64,000 nt of DNA, taken from contig CAIOVX010000011.1 of assembly GCA_903861835.1 (NCBI GenBank), forward strand, positions 1-64,000, in the 5' to 3' direction. The notes under the pieces are model-generated. The model was given only the letters and a program-made list of their open reading frames with translations. It was not told the origin of the DNA and did not search any database. The stretch comes from Candidatus Firestoneibacteriota bacterium (GTDB taxonomy: Bacteria > Oederibacteriota > D2-FULL-39-29 > CAIOVX01). This document shows, piece after piece, positions 24,620-33,607 of this stretch. Numbering within the stretch: position 1 is the first letter of the stretch; each line of letters starts with the position of its first letter. Position numbers and translations under genes: made by a program.

Positions 24620-26026
24620 CTATAGGCTCTTATTAAAGACCTTATCTGAATTATCCACAACCTTATACTTCTTCCTTAACCAGCCGGCGAACTCCCCTTC
24701 AAGCGCCTTCTGTTTTGCTTCAGTCATATTCTTCCTTATAGACTCAATTTCCTTATTGAACTGTTCCTGTGTTGGCTGTTTTGCGTCAACAAGCTGCACA
24801 ACGAAGCAGCCGCCGTTATGCCTTATAGTCCTCGCGGTACCAGGCTTAGGCAGATTGAAGCCGCCGTTAAGCAGATACGAGTAATCTTCTATCTCTTTTT
24901 GAGTATCCGTTGATTTCACGAAGGAGGTGCTTGACGCCTTATAACCGGCGGTCGCCTGTTCAAAACTCTTTCCGGCTGCTAACGCGGCAACTATTTTGCT
25001 GCCCTCTGCTTCGGCGAGAGGAACTGCTTTGTCGGTCTTCAGTTTGTTCTCGATGCCTGTCTTTACGCTTTCAAAAGGCATTTCACCTGAGGGAAGCTTT
25101 TCAAGAAACCTTGCAACTGCATAGCCCTTACGCGCCTTTACAGGAGAGGAAACCTCGCCCGCAGAGCAGGTCTTAATGAACTTCTTTATCTCTTCGCTGG
25201 CTTCAAAATCAACTCCGGGCACGAGTTCGTAGAGCGAGAACTCGGAGACTCCGGCCTTCAACCCCATAAGCGCCGCTGCCGAGACCAGGTCGTTCTTCTT
25301 TGAAGCGTCTGCCGCGAGGAGCTTTGCCTTCTCCGCGGAGATATCGCCGGTTACAACCTGGATTCGGTATTTCTCGGGCGTCCTGAAGCTGAACTTATTA
25401 GCGTCGTAATAACTTTTCGCGTCGGTGTTGCCGATGGCTGTGAGCTGGGCAAACTTACCCGCGCTGATATCAATATACTTGAATTTCCGCTGTTCGTTCT
25501 TCTTAAGGAACTCCTCGGTTAGCTCGGTCTGTGAGAGTTTAACCTGCTCAGAGACGGAGCTTTTAAGCTTCATGCGCAGGACGTAATTTCTTGCCATGCC
25601 TTCCACAATCTTGAAGCCGTTCGCGTCAAGGGAAGTGTAGTCGGTCTTGTACTGCTGGGTGCAGATGGCCTTTATGTAGAGTTTTACCAGCTCCCGGTCA
25701 TCGTCCGTGAGTTTTATGGCGCCGGAAGTGATGTACTTGTTAATGAGGATGTCAAAGACCATCTCGTTTAACACCTGTTTTTTGAAAAGAATAGCCTGGA
25801 ATACAGGCATGTTTGACTCGTCAATGTTATTTGACTGACAGACATCAGACCACTTGCGCTCAAATTCGGCCTGATTTATTTTTTGGCCATCAACTACGGC
25901 AAGGATGCTGTTCTCGTTATCCAGCTCTGTCCTGCCAAGTCCCCAAACGAAGAAGATGGTGGCTATAAAGCAGAGGGCGACAAACAGGAAGATCCATTTC
26001 ATGTGTTTACGCAGGAATTGCATCAT
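24620..26026 (-). CDS. Periplasmic foldase, SurA/PpiD-like (parvulin-type)
   Basis: 468 residues with one N-terminal membrane anchor (about 10-32) and a large periplasmic part. Residues ~38-175 match the SurA N-terminal chaperone domain (LAVVDGQKINQAEFERKW). The middle (~195-320) has the layout of a degenerate parvulin domain with YYDANKFSFRTPEKYRIQ and AGEVSSPVKARKGYAVARF. A helical segment follows. The PpiD arrangement fits: chaperone for proteins leaving the Sec translocon or bound for the outer membrane. Isomerase activity is doubtful. GGAGG lies 9 bases before two ATG codons on the minus strand. Confidence 0.8.
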   Translation of the reverse strand: MMQFLRKHMKWIFLFVALCFIATIFFVWGLGRTELDNENSILAVVDGQKINQAEFERKWSDVCQSNNIDESNMPVFQAILFKKQVLNEMVFDILINKYITSGAIKLTDDDRELVKLYIKAICTQQYKTDYTSLDANGFKIVEGMARNYVLRMKLKSSVSEQVKLSQTELTEEFLKKNEQRKFKYIDISAGKFAQLTAIGNTDAKSYYDANKFSFRTPEKYRIQVVTGDISAEKAKLLAADASKKNDLVSAAALMGLKAGVSEFSLYELVPGVDFEASEEIKKFIKTCSAGEVSSPVKARKGYAVARFLEKLPSGEMPFESVKTGIENKLKTDKAVPLAEAEGSKIVAALAAGKSFEQATAGYKASSTSFVKSTDTQKEIEDYSYLLNGGFNLPKPGTARTIRHNGGCFVVQLVDAKQPTQEQFNKEIESIRKNMTEAKQKALEGEFAGWLRKKYKVVDNSDKVFNKSL

Positions 26027-26178
26027 ATTTTACTGCCTCCGGTCAAAATGCCTAATTTCAAACAGTTTTCAATGTTATCATTTTACCCTTTGAAATTCAA
26101 TAAAAAGATAGCGCTGCAAATTGTCTCCTTGACAAAATGCAGAAACGGGGTCAAACTGATTGTGGTGGGGGAGGGTAT

Positions 26179-26553
26179 ATGTATATTGGAGCAACGCTCT
26201 TTAGGGAGCAAATAAGCGGCGATATGCGTAGCTTCATAGGTGAGCATATTTGCAGCTTCACCAAGCTTGATATTATAAGGTTCTTTGGGCTAAATCCCGC
26301 TTCCCGCTTAGACAGCGAAACTCTGCTGGAAATCTCCGGCGATAATAGAGCTGAGATTGATGATTCCCTTGCCCAGTTGGTTAAGTCGCACCTGTTGGAC
26401 CCCGTGAAAGTAGACTCCAAAACTTTCTACGAAATGACGAATGACAAAGGGGAGCAGGATAAGATTAAAAAGTTCATCGCGCTATACTCCAAGCCGTCAG
26501 CCCGCCTGCTAATCATCGGCCATGTAATGAATCAGCGCGTTGAGAAAACATAG
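26179..26553 (+). CDS. Hypothetical protein, winged-helix-like
   Basis: 125 residues from ATG 26179, preceded by GGGGGAGGG (26167-26175). The sequence FTKLDIIRFFGLNPASRLDSETLLEISGDNRAEIDDSLAQLVKSHLLDPV (split) has the rhythm of a winged helix, with helix, turn, helix and then a hydrophobic wing ending in FYEMTNDK. It may bind DNA, but no family was recognised. It is divergent from the foldase gene and stands alone. Confidence 0.6.
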   Translation: MYIGATLFREQISGDMRSFIGEHICSFTKLDIIRFFGLNPASRLDSETLLEISGDNRAEIDDSLAQLVKSHLLDPVKVDSKTFYEMTNDKGEQDKIKKFIALYSKPSARLLIIGHVMNQRVEKT

Positions 26554-26788
26554 TCCTGAGCCGCAAACGAAGGCCCCATGCCGGTTCCGCCGGATTACTA
26601 ATTACTGCTTACTGATTGCTAATTAAAAGCTCAAAGATTAAGCATTGTTGTACCTGTAATGATTCGGCTGGTTGCATCGGAATTCGTTATAGTCTTCCGT
26701 ACTCGGTCCACCGGCTCACCTGCGCCCGTAAGCATCTAATCATCTGACCACCTGACCTTCTAACCATCTGTCATTCTTTAAAATCCGC
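26554..26788. other. Spacer with decayed word repeats
   Basis: No gene is seen. It holds the words ATTACTAATTACTGCTTACTGATTGCTAATTA (split; 26585-26627), a decayed CCTGAGCCGC/GCCGG hairpin at its start, and a run of CATCTAATC, CATCTGACC, ACCTGACC and CTAACCATC words (26733-26772). Confidence 0.6.
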
Positions 26789-26817
26789 TTGAAAACCCCC
26801 GGTTCTTCGTGTATAAT
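26789..26817 (+). promoter_or_regulatory. Promoter of tRNA-Glu
   Basis: TTGAAA (26789-26794), 17 bases, TATAAT (26812-26817), ending 18 bases before the mature tRNA. Closest match to the housekeeping consensus in the window. Confidence 0.8.
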
Positions 26818-26835
26818 CACTTTTCTTGCCAATAC

Positions 26836-26910
26836 GTCCCCTTAGACTATTGGTTAGGTCACCACCCTTTCAAGGTGGTAGGACGGGTTCGACTCCCGTA
26901 GGGGACGCCA
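26836..26910 (+). tRNA. tRNA-Glu (TTC)
   Basis: 75 bases with acceptor GTCCCCT/AGGGGAC, discriminator G, encoded CCA, anticodon stem CCACC/GGTGG and loop CTTTCAA giving anticodon TTC. T arm ACGGGTTCGACTCCCGT. All arms pair. Confidence 0.97.
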
Positions 26911-27172
26911 ATGACACCTAATCGAACTGTCGGTTCCATTTGGTTGCACATGGGGACGCCAGATTAAACACGATTACTGATTGCTGATAACTAATTGCTA
27001 ATTAAGGTCAAAAGAAAAATCAAAATCAAGATCAAGATCAAAGCCGAATTCCAACCTAAACCGCTGAAAACATGCATGCCTGGACCAGAACTAAGTGAGC
27101 TGTGAGGCCCGAAACTGTCTCCCAAAACCGAAAAACCTAATCAAATCTTCATTAAAGTCCTCTAATTAATTC
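26911..27172. other. Spacer after tRNA-Glu with a duplicated tRNA 3' end and word repeats
   Basis: No gene is seen. GGGGACGCCA at 26952-26961 is an exact copy of the tRNA 3' end (26901-26910). Words of the AATTGCTAATTA type (26970-27004) and TCAAAATCAAGATCAAGATCAA-like words (about 27013-27042, split) follow. The rest is AT-rich. Confidence 0.6.
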
Positions 27173-27201
27173 TTTACTCTAAATACAGTTTCTGCTAACA
27201 T
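27173..27201 (+). promoter_or_regulatory. Promoter upstream of the barrel gene
   Basis: TTTACT (27173-27178), 17 bases, TAACAT (27196-27201) with an extended TGC before it. The predicted start near 27208 leaves a short leader containing GGGGG before the ATG at 27231. Confidence 0.5.
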
Positions 27202-27230
27202 TTGACAACGTAAATTCAAAAGGGGGAACT

Positions 27231-28025
27231 ATGAAAAAAACATTTGTTGCGGTTCTGATAAGCATTCTTGCTTCATCCGCCTTTGCGGGAGTTGCAGGTC
27301 TTGACATCTCGGGAAGGTGGTTTAACGCGAGCACAGGCAATTACTCGGAGAAACTCTCGACTTTCCCGACGTCACTCGTGCACGGTGATTTTCCGGCGGT
27401 AATCTATGAGGCCTCTTTAAGGCTTCCGCTGCTCGGCCCGGTCGGCGCTGATATAAAGGCAAGATACGGAACCATCGGCAAGCAGACAATGTACCTCGAC
27501 AATATGCCGGGTTCAGGGAATATGAGTACGACTATTGACGCTACCATTATTGGCGGGCGTGTTGATCCGGGTTTTTCGCTAGGTTTCGGCGCGTTCAAGG
27601 CCGACATCTTCGGCAGCGCGCAGTATGTCTATACACGCAAAAACTTTTATGATTGGAAAAGCGGTGCTGTTATTACAACTGCAGGGGACGCGGGTCATTT
27701 CATCATCAACTATTTCCTCGCCGGAGCAGGCGCGAGGCTAACGGTTGACCTCGGCGGCATAGGTCTTCGCGGAGAGATAATAGGCTATCCTGTGACCTCA
27801 AACACTGTTGATTATATCAATCCCTCAGGCCCGGGAAACACCAAGTCAACCGGCACTTCATATATGTATGAAGCCGCGGCAATCCTCAAGCCTCTGCCCT
27901 TCTTTGAAGTAAGCGGCGGCTATCGTTACGAAGACATTTTCTTCGGAGAGGATGTTAAGATAAGCAACTATTCCTTAAGCATCAAACTGAGCGGAATATT
28001 TGTGGAAGGGAAGATCAGCTTCTAA
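27231..28025 (+). CDS. Outer-membrane beta-barrel protein, unknown function
   Basis: 264 residues with a signal peptide (1-19). The rest alternates hydrophobic and polar residues with glycine-rich turns and ends in KISF, an aromatic C-terminus typical of barrels inserted by the BAM machinery. Strand segments such as VSGGYRYEDIFFG and YSLSIKLSGIFVEGKISF are clear. About 10-12 strands fit the length. No named family recognised. It is a single-gene unit. Confidence 0.65.
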   Translation: MKKTFVAVLISILASSAFAGVAGLDISGRWFNASTGNYSEKLSTFPTSLVHGDFPAVIYEASLRLPLLGPVGADIKARYGTIGKQTMYLDNMPGSGNMSTTIDATIIGGRVDPGFSLGFGAFKADIFGSAQYVYTRKNFYDWKSGAVITTAGDAGHFIINYFLAGAGARLTVDLGGIGLRGEIIGYPVTSNTVDYINPSGPGNTKSTGTSYMYEAAAILKPLPFFEVSGGYRYEDIFFGEDVKISNYSLSIKLSGIFVEGKISF

Positions 28026-28426
28026 CCACAGGGCTTTTGAAGTGAAGGCGCCATCCTGAACCGCAGGCGAAAGATGCGTGTGCGTATAGCGCAGAAAGAC
28101 TGCTGCTTCAAAGGAACTTGCTCAAGCCTAGAGAGCGGGTCGACCATGTCGATTCTCCTTGGTTTTCTATGAATTCCATAATCCTTGTTTAAGAAAACGC
28201 GCCTCTTCGATAACATTGATTGGCAACAATAATTCCGTTACAATAATTATGACCATCAAAGTCAAACTGTGAAGTTTCTTACTGCTTACTTGTTTACACC
28301 TGAAAGAAAGTGTGATTACACCGATTTTGACCGATGGCACCGATAGGCACCATAATGGTCTGTCGGTGTAATCAAAAGTTTTTATCGGTGCCATCAAACA
28401 AATCTCTTTGCAGTATAGGAGTCTGT
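28026..28426. other. 401-base spacer and leader of the GH42-like gene
   Basis: No gene is seen. The first half has a decayed CCTGAACCGCAGGCGAAAG hairpin word (28057-28075) and AT-rich sequence. The second half holds the ACCGAT inverted repeat (28313-28395), then AGGAG before the ATG at 28427. Confidence 0.6.
28313..28395 (+). repeat. CACCGAT/ATCGGTG inverted repeat, copy 1 (leader of GH42-like gene)
   Basis: GATTACACCGAT (28313-28324) and GATGGCACCGAT (28333-28344) are mirrored by TCGGTGTAATC (28363-28373) and ATCGGTGCCATC (28384-28395). Two complementary word pairs can form one long or two alternative hairpins. The element ends 32 bases before the ATG. A second copy with the same order is at 43861-43960. 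Confidence 0.8.
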
Positions 28427-30805
28427 ATGAAGAAGTTCCTCCTCCTCACCGCACTCGCTCTGTTTTGCTCTTTCCCGCTTCACGCTGATAAGCCGCTAAC
28501 GACCACCCCCGAGCAGAAGGCCGCAAGGGAAGACGCCAGGAAGGTTCTCTCCGAGCTTAAAGCCGTGATAGCCGAGGCAAAGAAACAAAATATAGACACC
28601 CGCAGGTTCGACGCCATAAATTATGTGGCGGAACTAGGCCTTCAGACCAGGTGGCTGATGCCGATGCAGGAGGAGAACCGCCTTGCATATTGTGATTGGG
28701 CAAAGACGGCCGGCCGGGAAGGTATAGAAAGACTTAAAGGAATAATGTCAGGTAAGTATAAACTCCCGGCGATACCGGAATGGCCTGACGAATCCAAGCT
28801 GACTTTCAAGAACGGAAGAATCTATAACGGCGAAGAGCCGGTAGTTCTCTTCGGTTTTAACGGCGGAGAGAGCACAAAGGATTACACCTACCAGCGCCAA
28901 CTCTTTAGAAATGTTTCCGCGGTTGGAGGGTCAAGGTTTGATTTCAAGAGCCTGCCGATATGGGAGGCCTACCAGAAATACCCGGAGACTCACAGGGTTT
29001 TCGGGAAGAACTTCTTCTGCGGGCATATCATAAGCGATATCTGGTCTGATATGGGCTCCGGCGAGTGCATCATCTGCCTGGAATCTCCAATTACAAAAAA
29101 GGCGATACAGGAATACTGGGACACTCATATGCCGCCGGTTGCCAATGACAAGAACATCAGGGTCGTCGGTATGGGCTGGGAATGGATATATGTATGTATG
29201 TGCGATTACACCAAAGCTATGTTCCAGGATTGGCTCAAGAATAAGCACGGAAAGATAGAGACGCTGAACGGCATCTGGGGTACAAACTACAAGGATTTCT
29301 CCGAGATAACAACCATACCCATAAAAGATCCCGAAAAAAATGACGCGAAATGGTTTGATTACTCTTCCTTTAACGGCTACAGGTTTGCCGAGTACATGCA
29401 TTGGGCCAAGGACGAGATGAAGAAACAGGCGCCTGATAAATTATTCTGCACTGGCAGTCCTTTCTATTATCTTGTCGGGCAGAACGGCTATTCTGGCTGC
29501 GACGGCGAATATATGAATGAGGTCTCCACTGACATCGTGCTAAACGAATCAGGCCCTTCCACCTGGACCACAGACCTTCTGCTGGCTTTCAGCAAGGGCG
29601 AGAAGATAATTATGGACGATGAGTATCACGGAGATCTGGCTCACGCCTACGCGCATTTCCTGCACGGGGATTCATATATGTCAATGTGGTGGTGGCCGAA
29701 TGCCCCGACTATGCAGATTCAATCCTATTACTCGTCATCGCTCGCGCATTCCTATTCTATACCTCTTGAGGATTCGTATTACGCGCTGACCATCGGAATG
29801 GACATCCGGCGTCTCTCAAAATACATTGCCGAGTTTCCCAAGGCGCAGCTCAAGGCACCAATAGCGCTGCTCTATTCCAGATCTTCTCTTATACAGATTC
29901 CTGAGAAACTGAGGAACAGCAGGGAGACGCCGTATCTGCTTGAATTGAAAAAATGCTACAACGGCCTGCTCTATCAGGACAGTTTCTCAAGGTTTACGAC
30001 AGAGAAGATGATTGATAAAGGGGAGATAAAGGACGCGAAGGTGCTGGTGATTCCCGGCGCGGTAAATATACCGGAAAGCACGGCGAAGAAGATAAGCGAG
30101 TTTGCGGAGAACGGCGGAACGGTAATAGTTGTTCCAAATTCTCTGATGTATGACGAGTACAATAGGAAAAAGGAGTACCTGAAGGAACTTGCCGATGTTG
30201 AAGTTCTCAAGGTAACGCTTCCCAGGATAGTCGTGGGGAAGGCGGAAGCAGATTCCAGGACTAAAGATGACGGTTTCATTCAGGGCGCCATCTCGGATAT
30301 AGAGCTGAGCAATGTAAAAAGGGTAAAGGTAAGCGGAACGAGCGGAATCCTTGGCGGCGGCAATGTCTCCTATGAGGGGCTGGGTGTTGTGCAGGATATC
30401 AAGACCGGAAAGAGCGCCGAGGTGCTGGCGACTTTTGAAGACGGCAAGCCGGCAATAGTGATAAACAAAAAAGGAAAGGGCAAGGTGTATTACCTCGCGA
30501 CTTCTCTTGAGAAAGAGAGTCTCTGGAAGTTCTTTGACCTGGTAGTCAAGGATGAAAAGATTGAGCGTCTTGTCACGATAGTAGATAAAGAAGGCAAGAG
30601 GGTGAACGGTATTGAAAGCAGGACGCTGGCAAAAGACGGCGGCTATGTCACTTATATCATCAACCTCACCGATAAAGATGTAACGGTCAAGCTTGACACG
30701 AAACTGGTATTCAAAAGCGTGACGGATATGATCAAAGAAGAGCCTGCTGATGCTTCAAATATAAGCGTAAAGAAAAACCGCACTGTTTTTCTGAAACTCG
30801 AATAG
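28427..30805 (+). CDS. Secreted GH42-like beta-glycosidase
   Basis: 792 residues from ATG 28427 (AGGAG at 28416-28420). A signal peptide (1-20) and a helical linker precede a TIM-barrel domain (~130-480). The stretch GWEWIYVCMCDYTKAMFQDWLK then LNGIWGTNYKDFSEI matches the GH42 region around the acid/base glutamate. MDDEYHGD (about 402-409) likely holds the nucleophile. Residues ~490-620 resemble the Rossmann-like trimerisation domain (VLVIPGAVNIPESTAKKISEFAENGGTVIVV, split), and a C-terminal beta domain follows. The substrate may be a beta-galactoside or related glycan. An intrinsic terminator follows. Confidence 0.72.
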   Translation: MKKFLLLTALALFCSFPLHADKPLTTTPEQKAAREDARKVLSELKAVIAEAKKQNIDTRRFDAINYVAELGLQTRWLMPMQEENRLAYCDWAKTAGREGIERLKGIMSGKYKLPAIPEWPDESKLTFKNGRIYNGEEPVVLFGFNGGESTKDYTYQRQLFRNVSAVGGSRFDFKSLPIWEAYQKYPETHRVFGKNFFCGHIISDIWSDMGSGECIICLESPITKKAIQEYWDTHMPPVANDKNIRVVGMGWEWIYVCMCDYTKAMFQDWLKNKHGKIETLNGIWGTNYKDFSEITTIPIKDPEKNDAKWFDYSSFNGYRFAEYMHWAKDEMKKQAPDKLFCTGSPFYYLVGQNGYSGCDGEYMNEVSTDIVLNESGPSTWTTDLLLAFSKGEKIIMDDEYHGDLAHAYAHFLHGDSYMSMWWWPNAPTMQIQSYYSSSLAHSYSIPLEDSYYALTIGMDIRRLSKYIAEFPKAQLKAPIALLYSRSSLIQIPEKLRNSRETPYLLELKKCYNGLLYQDSFSRFTTEKMIDKGEIKDAKVLVIPGAVNIPESTAKKISEFAENGGTVIVVPNSLMYDEYNRKKEYLKELADVEVLKVTLPRIVVGKAEADSRTKDDGFIQGAISDIELSNVKRVKVSGTSGILGGGNVSYEGLGVVQDIKTGKSAEVLATFEDGKPAIVINKKGKGKVYYLATSLEKESLWKFFDLVVKDEKIERLVTIVDKEGKRVNGIESRTLAKDGGYVTYIINLTDKDVTVKLDTKLVFKSVTDMIKEEPADASNISVKKNRTVFLKLE

Positions 30806-30828
30806 CGAGAAGTTCATAGGATTTCCCC

Positions 30829-30853
30829 GGCCGTCTGAAAGGGCGGCCTTTTT
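30829..30853 (+). terminator. Intrinsic terminator after the GH42-like gene
   Basis: GGCCG (30829-30833) pairs with CGGCC (30844-30848), extended by weaker pairs around a GAAA loop, followed by TTTTT. Confidence 0.8.
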
Positions 30854-30964
30854 CATGAGGAATGGGTGTATCATAAAGGGTACACAAGCGGCATTTATGA
30901 TACGGCTAATCCTTGCGGTTAAATGTTGGCGCTATGTGCAGGGCGTCAAAGCCTCATAATCATA

Positions 30965-30993
30965 TGGAAAAGTGCTGGTGGATTTGATAAAAT
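30965..30993 (+). promoter_or_regulatory. Extended -10 promoter of apgM
   Basis: TGGAAA (30965-30970), 17 bases, TAAAAT (30988-30993) with TGA immediately before. The -10 ends 10 bases before the ATG at 31004 and there is no Shine-Dalgarno, so the leader would be a few bases at most. Confidence 0.55.
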
Positions 30994-31003
30994 CATTGAT
31001 ATT

Positions 31004-32191
31004 ATGAAATACGTCCTTATAATACCGGACGGCCTTGCAGACAGGCCGGCTGAAGCGCTCGGCGGTAAAACGCCTATGCAGGCTGCTAAAAAGCCTGTCC
31101 TTGACGGGTTATCGGCAAAAGGCGTTATCGGGCTGGTTAAGAATGTTCCTCAGAAGTTTGAGCCGGGAAGCGATGTGGCTATCCTTTCGGTTCTCGGATA
31201 TGACCCGATCAGGTTTTTCAACGGAAGAGGACCGCTTGAAGCGGCGAGCCTTGGAGTCGTCCTTTCGGAAAAAGATGTCGCTTTCAGGTGCAACCTTGTA
31301 ACCGTCAAGAACCGCGTAATGGTAGATTACAGCTCCGGCCATATCACCACGGCAGAAGCCAAAGTGCTTTTGAAAATGATTGAAGAGAAGCTCGGGAATA
31401 AGGATGTCAGGTTTTTCCCGGGGACCGGCTACAGGCACCTTATGCTCTCTCCGAAGTTTTCTCCGGAGATGAAGTGCACTCCGCCGCACGATATTACCGG
31501 AAAAAATATTGACGCGTATCTTCCTAAGGGCAAGGGCGATAAAATTATGCGCCAGATGATGGAAGATTCGGCGATGCTTCTTGAGTTTCACGAAATTAAC
31601 CGCGACAGAAAGCTCTCGGGCAAAAATCCGGCTACTATGCTCTGGTTCTGGGGCGCGGGAAGAGGGATGAATCTGCCTTCTTTTTCGGATAAGTATAAAG
31701 TGAAAGGCGCCTGCATCTCGGCGGTAGATCTTGTGAAAGGCATCGCCATCTCGGCAGGGCTTGAAGTGTTGGATGTCCCAGGGATAACCGGTTACATAGA
31801 CACGAACTATGCTAATAAGGCGGATTACGCGCTGAAGTATCTAAAGAAAAAGGGAAATGACTTTGTTGTGATTCACGTTGAAGCGACCGATGAGACCGGG
31901 CATAACGGCGATGCAAAGGGCAAGGTCAAGGCGTTGGAAGACATTGACTCAAAGATAATCGGACCGGTGGTTGAAGGTTTAAGGCAGGCGGATGAAGATT
32001 TTAATATTCTCGTCTGTCCGGATCATCCGACCCCGCTTGATATAAAGACTCACACGTCGGATCCTGTGCCGTGGATGCTTTACCGCTCCAAGGAAGAAAA
32101 GCAGGGTGTTCCGAAGTTTGACGAAGCTACCTCGGCCGGGGGAGAACTTGTAAGTCTCGGCTGGTCGTTGATAGAAAAACTTTTTGCTTAA
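31004..32191 (+). CDS. apgM: Cofactor-independent phosphoglycerate mutase (archaeal type)
   Basis: Interconverts 3- and 2-phosphoglycerate. 395 residues from ATG 31004. It belongs to the alkaline-phosphatase superfamily: KYVLIIPDGLADRP at the N-terminus with the metal-binding Asp, MQAAKKPVLDGL, SDVAILSVLGYDP with the catalytic Ser in the GSD motif, VHVEATDETGHNGD, and CPDHPTPLDIKTHTSDPVP (metal-binding Asp/His). This is the ApgM form common in archaea and anaerobes rather than GpmI. It precedes lysC by 15 bases. Confidence 0.93.
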   Translation: MKYVLIIPDGLADRPAEALGGKTPMQAAKKPVLDGLSAKGVIGLVKNVPQKFEPGSDVAILSVLGYDPIRFFNGRGPLEAASLGVVLSEKDVAFRCNLVTVKNRVMVDYSSGHITTAEAKVLLKMIEEKLGNKDVRFFPGTGYRHLMLSPKFSPEMKCTPPHDITGKNIDAYLPKGKGDKIMRQMMEDSAMLLEFHEINRDRKLSGKNPATMLWFWGAGRGMNLPSFSDKYKVKGACISAVDLVKGIAISAGLEVLDVPGITGYIDTNYANKADYALKYLKKKGNDFVVIHVEATDETGHNGDAKGKVKALEDIDSKIIGPVVEGLRQADEDFNILVCPDHPTPLDIKTHTSDPVPWMLYRSKEEKQGVPKFDEATSAGGELVSLGWSLIEKLFA

Positions 32192-32206
32192 AGGACGGTA
32201 AAAAAG

Positions 32207-33424
32207 ATGGGCATTATTGTCCAGAAATATGGCGGTACCTCTGTAGCCACGCCGGAACGCGTCAAGAATGTGGCGAAAAGAATAGTAAAGACCAAGAACG
32301 AGGGGAACAGGGTTGTTGTAGTTGTTTCCGCGCCGGGCGATGAAACGGATGACCTTATAAGTCTCGCCAACCAGATAACTGATTCTCCAGATGAAAGGGA
32401 GATGGATGTCCTGCTGGCGTGCGGCGAGCAAAAATCAATCGCGCTTATGACCATAGCCATCAAGGCGCTCGGCTATGATGCTATCTCCTTCACCGGCCCG
32501 CAGGTAGGCATCGTGACGGATGATGTGCACGGCAAGGCAAGGATTGTTAAGGTAGGCTCTGAAAAAATAGAGAAGGCGCTTAACCTTGATAAAATAGTAA
32601 TCGTCGCCGGTTTTCAGGGTATGGATACGGATATGGACATCACGACTCTCGGCAGGGGCGGCTCGGATCTTTCAGCGGTAGCCATTGCTTCCGCGTTAAA
32701 CGCCGATGTCTGCGAACTTTACAAGGATGTCGACGGGATTATGACCGCGAACCCGAAGGTCTGCCCGGACGCCACGCTGCTTCCGAGAATCACCTACGAG
32801 GAAATGCTGGAACTGGCAAGCGCGGGAGCGCAGGTAGTCAACGCCAGGTCCATTGAATACGCGCAAAATTATAATGTGCCCATGAGGGTGAGGTCCAGCT
32901 TCAACGATAACCCCGGCACGCTGGTAGTTAAGGAGGCGAAGGAGATGGAAAAACTTTTTGTAACGGGTATAACCTACAATAAGGACGAATCCAAAATATC
33001 GGTTCTCGGCATTAAGGACACACCGGGAATGGCCGCGATAATTTTTTCGGCGGTAGCCCTCGAGAATGTGAATATAGATATGATAGTGCAGGATGTCTCT
33101 GAAGACGGTATCACGAACATCTCTTTCACGGTTCCGACAGGCGAAGTGAAAAAAACTGTTAAGGCGCTGGAAAGCGTAAAGGATAAGGTCGGCATAAAGA
33201 AAATATTAACCGATGATTCCATAACCAAGGTTTCGGCTGTCGGCGTGGGAATGAAGAGCCACTCCGGAGTCGCGGCGATGATGTTTGAAGCGCTGGCCGA
33301 GGCAGGCGTGAACATTGATATGATTACCACCTCGGAGATAAAGATCTCCTGCGTTATCGCGCAGAAAGACTGCGAGACGGCAGTCAGGGCGCTACATGCT
33401 AAGTTCAATTTAGGGAAAAAATAG
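32207..33424 (+). CDS. lysC: Aspartate kinase
   Basis: First step of the aspartate family. 405 residues with the kinase motif QKYGGTSVATPERV (residues 5-18), VVSAPGDETDDL, FQGMDTDMDITTLGRGGSD, and DVDGIMTANPKV. Two ACT domains at the C-terminus (about 265-330 and 345-400) bind the feedback amino acid. An internal start for the beta subunit is possible but not evident. It supplies the substrate chain that hom and thrC (14-16.5 kb) continue. Confidence 0.95.
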   Translation: MGIIVQKYGGTSVATPERVKNVAKRIVKTKNEGNRVVVVVSAPGDETDDLISLANQITDSPDEREMDVLLACGEQKSIALMTIAIKALGYDAISFTGPQVGIVTDDVHGKARIVKVGSEKIEKALNLDKIVIVAGFQGMDTDMDITTLGRGGSDLSAVAIASALNADVCELYKDVDGIMTANPKVCPDATLLPRITYEEMLELASAGAQVVNARSIEYAQNYNVPMRVRSSFNDNPGTLVVKEAKEMEKLFVTGITYNKDESKISVLGIKDTPGMAAIIFSAVALENVNIDMIVQDVSEDGITNISFTVPTGEVKKTVKALESVKDKVGIKKILTDDSITKVSAVGVGMKSHSGVAAMMFEALAEAGVNIDMITTSEIKISCVIAQKDCETAVRALHAKFNLGKK

Positions 33425-33432
33425 AAAGGGTT

Positions 33433-33564
33433 CAAGCACCAAATTTCAAGCACCAAGCACCAAATAAAAACAAAAATGTAAAACTGCAAAGTGCTTAACA
33501 AATCTTTTTGTACCTTGGTTTTTGTGTTTTTATTTGTGATTTGGTGCTTGGAATTTGTGATTTT
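33433..33564. repeat. CAAGCACCAAA word repeat with inverted partner
   Basis: CAAGCACCAAAT, TTCAAGCACC and AAGCACCAAATAAAAAC (33433-33473) are mirrored by GTTTTTATTTGTG, ATTTGGTGCTTGG and AATTTGTG (33526-33559) across a ~50-base loop. It fills the lysC-cimA gap and can fold into a long hairpin. Confidence 0.7.
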
Positions 33565-33607
33565 AACTTAAGTGATATGGTGCTTATCTTTGCACAAGTG
33601 AGGCCTT

